The notes under the pieces: generated by a model | What the model was told of the DNA's origin: nothing | Databases searched by the model: none | What the model saw: the letters and a program-made list of their open reading frames with translations, nothing else | Part shown: positions 26,119-33,444 of the stretch, piece by piece | How the letters are laid out: the number at the start of each line of letters is the position of its first letter | How positions within the stretch are numbered: the first letter of the stretch is position 1 | Made by a program: the position numbers and the translations under genes | NCBI RefSeq assembly: GCF_029892785.1 | Contig: NZ_JARXXA010000006.1 | Location: 186,001 to 250,000 of the forward strand | Length of the DNA stretch: 64,000 nt | Direction of reading: 5' to 3' | Source of the DNA: Parabacteroides sp. PH5-46 | GTDB taxonomy: Bacteria; Bacteroidota; Bacteroidia; Bacteroidales; Tannerellaceae

Positions 26119-27297
26119 GGCTTTCCGGCTACTGATGAGTACCTTTTCCTGGTTGGCCAATGTGGTGGCAAACAGGTAAATGTCTCCTCCTTCCTGTATC
26201 CCGCTTCGTTTGCGTAGGGCGTCTACACTCAGGGGAAAGTTACGGGTACTTATATTCGCTTTAGGAATCTTTGTCCGGATTGTTTTGCAACATTTGTTGT
26301 TGAACGGAAGTATCTCTTCAATAACGAAGCGTCTTCCGGGGAAGTCCTCCAAAAGTTGGCCGGATGTGTACAGATGGCTGTTGATGTGCAGTTTCGTTAC
26401 GCCCAGTCGGGTGATGCACTTAAAGGCTCCTGCTTTCAATACCGAAGCATTTGGCTCGTACAGGTATTTCTGTGTTGTGTGGGTGAAGCCCGGTAGGGTA
26501 TTTTCTTCTTCTGATAAGGTAAAATCAAACGTTTCCTCTCTGTTCCCTACTAGGTTGATACAATATATGTGCGGATCGGAAATGGCAGCTTTTTCCCTGA
26601 TTACGAAAAGGATCTCTTTACATTCATTCTTTACGGATAAGACATGAATTTCTGTTACTCCGGGAAGTAATTCTAGTGTCTGACGGATATCCGCCATCGG
26701 AGATATTTTCGCGATCACCAAGGGAGCCTGCCGGAGCAGCTCGGGCAATAGCTTCACCAAATCGGGCTCGCAATCCTGCAAGGCATACACGCGCTTGTTG
26801 CCATCCCCTCGTCTGGCCGGATCAATGTAAAAGGCATCAATCCCTGATAGGGTAGGCAGCACCTCCAAAGCATCCCCTTCCAATACATTTATATTAGTTG
26901 CTCCCAGCGATTTGAAGTTGTGCCGGGCGGCTTCACAATATGCCTGAAAACGTTCCAGGTAACTAACTTGCTTCACTTTCCGGGAGAAGAAAAGCGTATC
27001 AATACCCAGCCCTCCTGTCAGATCGCAGAGATGCATCGACTCACTCACCAAGCGCTGTTTATAGCGGGCAGTCAGTTCAGACGAACACTGCTCGGCAGCC
27101 AGCCTGGAAGGAAAGATCAGTTCATCGTTTGCATGCCAGGAAGGCAACTTCTCCTGTATTTGTTTTCTGGCAGCAATCTGTTCAACAGCAAAAGCCATAT
27201 CTATTTCCGGATAGCGGGAAGCAGCAAGCAGTAAACGGTTGACATCCTCTCCCGCATGCTCTCTGATAAATTCCTTCAAAGTAAGCGTCCAATTCAT
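26095..27297 (-). CDS. THUMP-like class I SAM-dependent methyltransferase
   Basis: 400 aa. SAM-binding motif MHLCDLTGGLGIDTLFFSRK at about 86-105, followed by SYLERFQAYCEAARHNF and LEGDALEVLP, and a catalytic-loop-like FYIDPARRGDGNKRVYALQD near 160. N-terminal about 80 residues are helical. The C-terminal segment (ISTRNFPLSVDALRKRSGI) resembles the THUMP-like domain annotated in this Bacteroidota family. An RNA substrate is likely but unproven. Starts 54 nt after the DUF1016 nuclease stop on the same strand; the palindromic repeat 27313-27341 lies in that gap. Confidence 0.85.
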   Translation of the reverse strand: MNWTLTLKEFIREHAGEDVNRLLLAASRYPEIDMAFAVEQIAARKQIQEKLPSWHANDELIFPSRLAAEQCSSELTARYKQRLVSESMHLCDLTGGLGIDTLFFSRKVKQVSYLERFQAYCEAARHNFKSLGATNINVLEGDALEVLPTLSGIDAFYIDPARRGDGNKRVYALQDCEPDLVKLLPELLRQAPLVIAKISPMADIRQTLELLPGVTEIHVLSVKNECKEILFVIREKAAISDPHIYCINLVGNREETFDFTLSEEENTLPGFTHTTQKYLYEPNASVLKAGAFKCITRLGVTKLHINSHLYTSGQLLEDFPGRRFVIEEILPFNNKCCKTIRTKIPKANISTRNFPLSVDALRKRSGIQEGGDIYLFATTLANQEKVLISSRKASGEEQNH

Positions 27298-27312
27298 CTC
27301 ATTGATCTTATG

Positions 27313-27341
27313 AATTTGTGAGAAAGCTTCTCACAAATTGG
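27313..27341. repeat. Perfect palindrome, copy behind the DUF1016 gene
   Basis: Twelve-nucleotide arms (AATTTGTGAGAA at 27313-27324 and its complement at 27328-27339) around the trinucleotide AGC, then GG. An identical 29-nt copy lies inside the nuclease gene at 28048-28076. This one is 9 nt beyond the nuclease stop codon and 15 nt from the methyltransferase start. No T-tract follows in the minus direction, so it is not an obvious terminator. Confidence 0.95.
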
Positions 27342-27350
27342 CGTTTGTAA

Positions 27351-28370
27351 TTAATCAGCTTCCAGTTGCTGGCTTATAAGGTTTCGCAGTTCTTCTTTGT
27401 TGGGAAGGTACAACTGATATTTAGAAACAAATAATTGACTATTCATTCCATAGGTGGCATATTCGACTAAAAGCTCGTCTTTATCTTTCGATAAGATAAT
27501 ACCAATAGGAGGGTTATCGCCTTCATAGTTTTCTTCTTTGGCGAAATATCCCATGTACATGTTCATTTGCCCAATATCATCGTGTTTTACCTCGTTAATC
27601 TTCAAATCAATTAAAACGAAGCAGCGAAGAATGCGGTGATAGAACACCAAATCAACACGATAAGGGGTATTATTTATAGTAAGCCTGTATTGGCGTCCAA
27701 CAAAGGTAAATCCCTTACCGAGTTCCAGCAAAAATTTTTGCAGATTGTCAATCAGGCGTGTTTCCAATTCGGTTTCAGAATAATTATACGGTTCAGGGAT
27801 TTTAAGAAACTCCAACACATAAAAATCCTTCACAATATCTTCTGGGCGTTCAACGATCTGTCCTTGTTGGGATAGTTTCAGTATTTCTTTATTACCTTTC
27901 GATAAAGCAAGCCGCATAAATAATCCTGATTTTTTTTGCCGTCTCAACTCCGGGATACTCCAATTTTCTAATATGTTTTGTTGGTAATAAAACGATCGTT
28001 CCATTTCGTCATCAATTTTTACCAACTCACAATAATGCGACCATGATAATTTGTGAGAAAGCTTCTCACAAATTGGAAAACGGAGATAGAACAGTCTCAT
28101 ATAATTGAGATTGGAGCGGCTAAACCCACGTCCATGACGCAAAGACAAATCACGTGAAAGATTTTCCAGCAATTTTGAACCGTATTTTGCCCTTGCACTT
28201 CCTCCTTGCTCATATTCAACGATATATTTTCCTATATTCCAATTCGTATCAATTAAGGATTCATTGACAGAGCGTATTGCTTGCGCTTGTCCATCAACGT
28301 ACCTGCGGGAAATGCGTTCAAGTAATTCGTTATATTCAGGATTCAATTTGTCGGGCTTCGTTATATTCAT
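27351..28370 (-). CDS. DUF1016 (YhcG-type) PD-(D/E)XK nuclease
   Basis: 339 aa from ATG at 28370 (MNITKPDKLNPEYNELLERI); a further in-frame start at 28433 lies upstream of a promoter -7 box and is rejected. The N-terminal DUF1016 helical domain contains DTNWNIGKYIVEYEQGG, GRGFSRSNLNYMRLFY and LSWSHYCELVKIDDEMERSF. The C-terminal nuclease fold has FTFVGRQYRLTINNTPYRVD, then LVFYHRILRCFVLIDLK with the D...DxK catalytic pattern. The family is common in accessory regions and is often near restriction-modification genes; none is here. The piece coding PICEKLSHKLS is a perfect DNA palindrome duplicated downstream of the gene. Confidence 0.92.
   Translation of the reverse strand: MNITKPDKLNPEYNELLERISRRYVDGQAQAIRSVNESLIDTNWNIGKYIVEYEQGGSARAKYGSKLLENLSRDLSLRHGRGFSRSNLNYMRLFYLRFPICEKLSHKLSWSHYCELVKIDDEMERSFYYQQNILENWSIPELRRQKKSGLFMRLALSKGNKEILKLSQQGQIVERPEDIVKDFYVLEFLKIPEPYNYSETELETRLIDNLQKFLLELGKGFTFVGRQYRLTINNTPYRVDLVFYHRILRCFVLIDLKINEVKHDDIGQMNMYMGYFAKEENYEGDNPPIGIILSKDKDELLVEYATYGMNSQLFVSKYQLYLPNKEELRNLISQQLEAD
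28048..28076. repeat. Perfect palindrome, copy inside the DUF1016 gene
   Basis: Same 29 nt as at 27313-27341, here in frame and encoding PICEKLSHKLS (part of the conserved segment before WSHYC). The flanking bases differ from the other copy on both sides, so the shared block is sharply bounded to 29 nt. Confidence 0.95.
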
Positions 28371-28414
28371 AATTAATTCAGCAACGTTGCAAATTTTACT
28401 AGTTTCAATTCCTA

Positions 28415-28499
28415 CAAAGGTACTGATAATCATAAAATATCCCTTAACAAAAGCGAATTTTAAACATTGGCAACTTAAATATGTATAAGCGCAAAGATA
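28415..28499 (-). promoter_or_regulatory. Two tandem -7 elements upstream of the DUF1016 gene
   Basis: On the minus strand TATCTTTG (28499-28492) and TACCTTTG (28422-28415), both full TAnnTTTG matches. The downstream one lies 45 nt before the ATG at 28370. Neither has an ideal -33 TTTG. Confidence 0.45.
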
Positions 28500-28569
28500 C
28501 CTATTTGTGGTGTTTAAATTCGATTGTTTTTTGTACTTTTAGCTCGAATATAGGGACTAACTTGTTGTT

Positions 28570-29127
28570 ATGATGAAGGGTGTTGGTTTTCTCTTTCTGC
28601 TGATTGTGGTTTTTTACTCGTGCAAGGGGAGGGAAGTGCCTGTTTGCGAGGGGATGATAGATAATCAGCGGGTGAATGTTTCCTTACAAAAGAAGACTGA
28701 CTCGGCTTATGTTCTGCTGCTGTATGTGGATGATAAGTTGCACTCCTCGTGGCCGTTGGACTATCCCGTTTATCGTTATGATTCAGGTGATATTACCGGG
28801 AATGGGAAACCTGATATAGCTGTGGGAGTTATCAAGCCGACTCGTTTTGATCCTAAGCCGGATAAAAGATTGTTCATCTTCCGGATAACGGATGACTTTT
28901 ATATTCGTCCCTTATGGCTGGGATCGAGGGTTTCTCAACCGCTGGAGGATTTTTGTATCCGCAGGGATGAGATACGTCACATGGTCTGCACAATCGAAAG
29001 GGAACAAAGCGGCAATTACCTGGTAGCCGAATATCGCTGGCGTGGATTCGGACTTGATTTTGAAAGGTATATTGAACGGGAAATACCGCTGAAAAAAGCA
29101 AAGAAACTATTACAAGATAATGAATGA
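28570..29127 (+). CDS. Small lipoprotein of unknown function
   Basis: 185 aa. Lipobox VVFYSC at about residues 13-18. The remainder is beta-rich (VSLQKKTDSAYVLLLYVDD, ITGNGKPDIAVGVIKPTRFD, RLFIFRITDDFYIRPLWLGS). The segment around ITGNGKPDIAVGV resembles an FG-GAP/VCBS-like or integrin-type turn, but there is only one, so I make no family call. It overlaps or abuts the YARHG/DUF3160 lipoprotein gene and is probably cotranscribed with it and the CapA-like gene. Confidence 0.75.
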   Translation: MMKGVGFLFLLIVVFYSCKGREVPVCEGMIDNQRVNVSLQKKTDSAYVLLLYVDDKLHSSWPLDYPVYRYDSGDITGNGKPDIAVGVIKPTRFDPKPDKRLFIFRITDDFYIRPLWLGSRVSQPLEDFCIRRDEIRHMVCTIEREQSGNYLVAEYRWRGFGLDFERYIEREIPLKKAKKLLQDNE

Positions 29128-29128
29128 T

Positions 29129-31576
29129 ATGAAACAAATCTCCTTACTGCTTACGCTTATCCTGCTGCTGCTTACCTGTACGGAATGTAAGAATAAGCCT
29201 GCCACTGTACAGCAAAGTGAGCCGAAAGTATCCCCGACTCTTATTTCGGATGAAGAAACTACTCTTTTTTTATTTTCAAGTGAGAAATTGCCTCAGGCGG
29301 TAGACCTAAGCCAGGACATCAGCCGTTTCTCTTTTCAGGAGTTGCGATTGCTGTTGAATTACGTATATGCCACACATGGCTTGTACTTTATGGAAGCCGA
29401 CTTGTATGCCTACTTCACAACGAATACCGACTGGTACGAAGCGCTGACGTATGAATTGTGGGAGAAGGATGAGGATAACTTCCCGCTGGCACATAAGGAT
29501 ATTACCCTCTCGGCAGAGGAGCAATCCTTTGTGGATAAGATAAACAAGCGCCTGAAAGAACTTCAGGCAGACAACTTCACGATGAGGGGAGGAGAGCGTC
29601 TCGGAAATGTGGAAAACATTGTCAATATGTTCCAGTTCCTGGATTGCGACTCGTTGTTCATGGACAAGCTGGCCCGGAACAATTTCGTGATTACCTCGGG
29701 AAGCAACCTGCAACTTTTCCATGTGTATGAGGAGAACGATTACAGGCAGATCCCTAATTTCATAACCACAGACCTCTTTCTGCAAGCATTCCATATGTAT
29801 TTTCTATATGCCTTGAAAACGCTGGAAGAATACGAATTTATCCCCACCCTGAGTCAGCTTTGCCTTGGGTTGTATAACGAATGTATGCAGATGGCAGCTA
29901 CGGAAAGCGATCCGCAACTAAAGTCTTTGGCTGAGTATAACGCAACCTTTTATGCCATTCCGTATTTTTTCCTGGCAAAGGAAAACCTGAAAATCCCGGC
30001 AACCTATCAGAATGCCTATCAGACAGAGATAGAAAATATCAACGAGCAAGCGGATCAGTCCTCCGCCTTCTTGTCGTTTACGGAGGCAGAATTTCCTTAT
30101 AGCTTGTTTAAGCCGCGCGGACATTATACCCGCAAACCACAGATGGAAGCCTATTTCAAGGCGATGATGTGGCTGCAAACGGCGCCTTTCTGCCGGGAAA
30201 AAGAAGAACAACTCAAGCAGGCTACCTTCTCAGCCGTATTGCTGAATACAGTTCGCACGGAAGATAATAAGCGCTTGTTTGATTTATATAGCGCAGTTTA
30301 TGAACCGATTGTTTTCTTGGTTGGGCTGCCGGATAACTTGTCGGTAATGGATATTGCCGCTTTTCTGGAACAAGAAAAGGTAAATAGTCCGAAGGCGGCG
30401 CTGGCGGATGAAAATATGGCGAAAGTAAACCATATGTTACTGGAACTTACCAAAGCAAGAAATCAGATCAAGCCGAAGATCGAAATCAGCTGTCCGGATA
30501 AGATCAACTTTATGCCTCAACGGTATCTGATCGACAATGATGTGATTCAAAACCTGGTAGATGTAACGCCCGATAGCAAGCGCGCCTATCCCAAAGGGCT
30601 GGATGTTTTTGCAGCTTTGGGCTCACAGCCGGCGGATCATCTTCTGAGTGGCTTCCACCAGGAAAAGGAAAACTGGAGCAAGTATCCGGCAGAGATGCAG
30701 AAGATGAAGGATAAGTTCCGGAATTATTCCGGCTGGAATAGCTCCGTATATAACAAATGGATTGAAAGTTTGCTTACGTTGCAGAAGCCCGACAAAACCT
30801 ATCCCGAATTTATGCAAACAAAGGCTTGGGAACTGAAAAACCTCAATACGTCGCTGGCTTCCTGGTCGGAGTTGAAGCATGATGCCATTTTGTACGGAGA
30901 GCAACCGATGGCAGCCGAATGTGGCGGGGGCGGGCCTCCTGTGCCGGTGGTCAAAGGATATGTAGAGCCGAATCTTCAGTTCTGGAACAAATTGTCGGAC
31001 TTGGTATCGCTCACGCAGAACTTGCTGGAGAAGCACGGTTTGTTAACGTCTCCCCTGAAAGGAAAAACAGAGCAGCTTGCCGAGTATATCAACTTTCTTA
31101 TACAGGTCAGCAAGAAAGAATTAGCAGGTGAAGTGTTGGATGAAAACGAGTACTATACGATAGAATATATGGGGAGTAGTATAGAGTATTTTACCTTGTC
31201 GGTAATTGATCCGGAACTATACCTGGACAATTGGACACAGGTGCAGGGTCCCGACAAGTCTATTGCCGTAGTTGCGGATATTTACACGCGAAATGTACCT
31301 GGCTGCGAAAAAAACGGCATCCTGCATGTAGCAACCGGCAATGCCAACAATATTTACGTAGTAGTAGAAGTAGGCGGATATCTATACCTCACGCGCGGTG
31401 CCACATTCAGCTATTATGAATTTGTTCAGCCGCCGGGAACCCGTCTGACGGATGAAGAATGGCAGCAGATGCTTGAAGAGAAAAAAGAGCCTGCTATCCC
31501 GGCATGGATGAAAGACATCATCATCGAAAAAGAACCGAAGGTAGATGAACGGATGTTTTACAGTTCCGGTTGTTGA
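29129..31576 (+). CDS. Lipoprotein with N-terminal YARHG-like domain and DUF3160
   Basis: About 815 aa from ATG at 29129 (MKQISLLLTLILLLLTCTEC); ATG at 29120 is also possible. Lipoprotein signal with a Cys near residue 17-20. Residues about 65-125 match the YARHG pattern (ELRLLLNYVYATHGLYFMEA followed by DWYE), an extracellular domain of unknown role. The remaining about 650 residues match DUF3160, a large helical extracytoplasmic family (QLFHVYEENDYRQIPNFITT near its start, WKLKNLNTSLASWSELKHDA-like segment in the middle). The 3' end overlaps the next gene by 7 nt. Function unknown. Confidence 0.85.
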   Translation: MKQISLLLTLILLLLTCTECKNKPATVQQSEPKVSPTLISDEETTLFLFSSEKLPQAVDLSQDISRFSFQELRLLLNYVYATHGLYFMEADLYAYFTTNTDWYEALTYELWEKDEDNFPLAHKDITLSAEEQSFVDKINKRLKELQADNFTMRGGERLGNVENIVNMFQFLDCDSLFMDKLARNNFVITSGSNLQLFHVYEENDYRQIPNFITTDLFLQAFHMYFLYALKTLEEYEFIPTLSQLCLGLYNECMQMAATESDPQLKSLAEYNATFYAIPYFFLAKENLKIPATYQNAYQTEIENINEQADQSSAFLSFTEAEFPYSLFKPRGHYTRKPQMEAYFKAMMWLQTAPFCREKEEQLKQATFSAVLLNTVRTEDNKRLFDLYSAVYEPIVFLVGLPDNLSVMDIAAFLEQEKVNSPKAALADENMAKVNHMLLELTKARNQIKPKIEISCPDKINFMPQRYLIDNDVIQNLVDVTPDSKRAYPKGLDVFAALGSQPADHLLSGFHQEKENWSKYPAEMQKMKDKFRNYSGWNSSVYNKWIESLLTLQKPDKTYPEFMQTKAWELKNLNTSLASWSELKHDAILYGEQPMAAECGGGGPPVPVVKGYVEPNLQFWNKLSDLVSLTQNLLEKHGLLTSPLKGKTEQLAEYINFLIQVSKKELAGEVLDENEYYTIEYMGSSIEYFTLSVIDPELYLDNWTQVQGPDKSIAVVADIYTRNVPGCEKNGILHVATGNANNIYVVVEVGGYLYLTRGATFSYYEFVQPPGTRLTDEEWQQMLEEKKEPAIPAWMKDIIIEKEPKVDERMFYSSGC

Positions 31577-32487
31577 AGCCTTCTCGCTACATATCAGCCT
31601 TTCTCGCCGCAATATTGCTAAGTAGTTCGTGCCGGCAGGAAGCACATCTTACGATTTGTTTTACGGGAGATGTGCTTCTCGATCGTGGCGTACGCGAGCA
31701 GATAGAGAAGAAGGGAATCGATTACCTGTTTGCCGATGTTGCTCCCTTGTTTCGTTCGTCTGATGCAGTGGTGGTAAACCTGGAATGCCCGCTTACGGAC
31801 ACAGTTTCGCCCATCAATAAAAAATATATCTTCCGGGCTGATCCTGCCTGGCTGCCTGCTTTACGAAATAGTGGCATTACGCATACCGCACTGGCCAATA
31901 ACCATTCGATGGACCAAGGGCGCAATGGACTGAAAGACACCTACTATCATTTATCTGAAAGCGGGATAACTGCTTTGGGTTATGGTGAAAATCAGGCAAC
32001 TGCCTGTGAGCCTGTAATCATTGCCAAGGACGGTATCCGGGTAGCTGTGTTTAATTCGGTACTTGTACCGCTGGAAAACTGGGTGTATCTGGAAGATGAA
32101 CCGGGCGTATGTCAGGCAACTGCCAAGTCGTTAGCCGCTGAAATAGAGCAGTACAAAGCTGTTCGTCCGACGGATTATATTGTCGTTTTCCTGCATTGGG
32201 GACTTGAATATCAGCCGGAGCCTACTTTGCTGCAAAGGAGAGATGCCGCCTGTCTCATAGATGCCGGAGCAGATGCCGTTATCGGGCATCATCCGCATGT
32301 CATCCAGCCGGAGAGCAGCTACAAGGAGAAACCTGTCTTCTACAGCCTGGGCAACTTTGTGTTCGACCAGAACAGGCCGGGAACAAACGAAGCACTCCTT
32401 GTCCGCTTAGCCTTTCACCGGGATACAATGACCTATTCCACATACAAAGCGGATATAATCAACGGGAAGCCAATACTGAAAAAATAA
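31570..32487 (+). CDS. CapA family (PgsA-like) metallophosphatase-fold lipoprotein
   Basis: 305 aa. Start is TTG at 31570, overlapping the stop of the DUF3160 gene; no in-frame ATG precedes the signal peptide. Lipobox ILLSSSC near residue 22. CapA-type calcineurin fold: TICFTGDVLLDRGV, VVNLECPLTD, HTALANNHSMDQGRNGL, VVFLHWGLEYQPEPT, DAVIGHHPHVIQ, FYSLGNFVFDQ. The founding members take part in poly-gamma-glutamate synthesis; no capB/C partner is here, so the role is unclear. A terminator follows directly. Confidence 0.9.
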   Translation: MLKPSRYISAFLAAILLSSSCRQEAHLTICFTGDVLLDRGVREQIEKKGIDYLFADVAPLFRSSDAVVVNLECPLTDTVSPINKKYIFRADPAWLPALRNSGITHTALANNHSMDQGRNGLKDTYYHLSESGITALGYGENQATACEPVIIAKDGIRVAVFNSVLVPLENWVYLEDEPGVCQATAKSLAAEIEQYKAVRPTDYIVVFLHWGLEYQPEPTLLQRRDAACLIDAGADAVIGHHPHVIQPESSYKEKPVFYSLGNFVFDQNRPGTNEALLVRLAFHRDTMTYSTYKADIINGKPILKK

Positions 32488-32526
32488 CTCACTTTCGCCT
32501 CCGAAACAGGAAGCGAGTTATTTTTT
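32485..32526 (+). terminator. Terminator of the CapA-like gene
   Basis: Stem TAACTCACTT (32485-32494, beginning in the stop codon) with AAGCGAGTTA (32511-32520), one mismatch, then TTTTTT. The 3' arm coincides with the first, divergent unit of the 21-bp array. Confidence 0.75.
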
Positions 32527-32596
32527 ATAGGACACGAGCCGTTTTTTATAGCTCACGAGCCAATAAAATCAGGACATAAGCTATTTTTGCGTGTTA
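32513..32596 (+). repeat. Tandem 21-bp units (ACGAGCC family), copy B
   Basis: Units start at 32513 (GCGAGTT, degenerate), 32534 and 32555 (both ACGAGCC) and, more weakly, 32576 (ATAAGCT), each 21 bp apart. Three of them end in GGAC or GCTC. Same unit and same orientation relative to transcription as 7004-7066. The last unit overlaps the -33 element of the next gene's promoter. Confidence 0.85.
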
Positions 32597-32615
32597 GTTT
32601 ATTTCCATATTTTTG
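32586..32615 (+). promoter_or_regulatory. Promoter of the metallo-hydrolase gene
   Basis: TTTG (32586-32589), 18 nt, TATTTTTG (32608-32615). It places the start at ATG 32626, not at the more upstream in-frame codon at 32587. Confidence 0.6.
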
Positions 32616-32625
32616 TAAAAAAACA

Positions 32626-33444
32626 ATGAAAATAGATCTGATTGATACCGGTTTTTTTCTGGCAGACGGAGGAGCTATGTTTGGAGCTATTCCTAAAACC
32701 GCCTGGCAGAGGCGTTATCCCTCTAATGAACAGAACGGATGCGTACTAGCCATGCGAACGGCCCTGATAACAACAGACGACGGCAGGATTGTACTTGTCG
32801 ACAACGGGGCAGGCGATAAACATCTGAAGCAACTGAGCTATTATCGTTTTTTTGATTTAATAGACCTGGGGGAAGCCCTCAAAGAACGGGGAGTACTGCC
32901 CGAACAGGTAACGGATATGGTATTAACCCACCTGCATTTCGACCATTGCGGATATACCACCAGGAAAGAAGCAAACAGCGAACAATTAACCCTCTCTTTC
33001 CCCAATGCCACCCACTGGGTAAGCCGCCGGCAATGGGAAAACTGCCATCAGCCTACGCCTTTGGAGAAAGATTCGTATTTTGTGGAGAATATTCAAGCCG
33101 TAGCCGATGCAGGCAAACTCCGCTTAGTAGCCGAAGATGTCAGCCTCAGTCCCGATATCTCCCTCCGCCTGTACGACGGACATACGCCCGGACAAATCGT
33201 TCCGTATATCCGGACGCCTGAACAAACTGTTGTCTTTGCCGGAGATGTGATCCCTCTGGCAGCCAGTGTTTCTCCCGACTGGATCTCAGCCTATGACACC
33301 TTTCCCGTCACCTCATACCATGAAAAGCTCCGCTTGTTGGAAGAAGCTGCCCGTGACAAACAATCCATCATCTATTGCCACGATGCCTACACCCACAGCT
33401 CAAGAGTAAAGAAAATAAACGACTTTTATAAACCGGAAGGATAA
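32626..33444 (+). CDS. Metallo-beta-lactamase-fold hydrolase
   Basis: 272 aa. Zinc-binding motif THLHFDHCG near residues 103-111 (HxHxDH), further ligands in DGHTPGQ near 185, FAGDVIPL near 206 and CHDAY near the C-terminus. N-terminus MKIDLIDTGFFLADGG and LVDNGAG follow the glyoxalase-II/AHL-lactonase-like branch, but the substrate cannot be assigned. Its 3' end overlaps nadB on the other strand by 19 bp. The start is fixed by the promoter. Confidence 0.9.
   Translation: MKIDLIDTGFFLADGGAMFGAIPKTAWQRRYPSNEQNGCVLAMRTALITTDDGRIVLVDNGAGDKHLKQLSYYRFFDLIDLGEALKERGVLPEQVTDMVLTHLHFDHCGYTTRKEANSEQLTLSFPNATHWVSRRQWENCHQPTPLEKDSYFVENIQAVADAGKLRLVAEDVSLSPDISLRLYDGHTPGQIVPYIRTPEQTVVFAGDVIPLAASVSPDWISAYDTFPVTSYHEKLRLLEEAARDKQSIIYCHDAYTHSSRVKKINDFYKPEG

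Noticed and set aside
27342-28047. Shufflon-like alternative C-terminus of the nuclease on the opposite strand
   Set aside because: The segment between the two palindromes contains no long plus-strand frame that could serve as an alternative domain after inversion.
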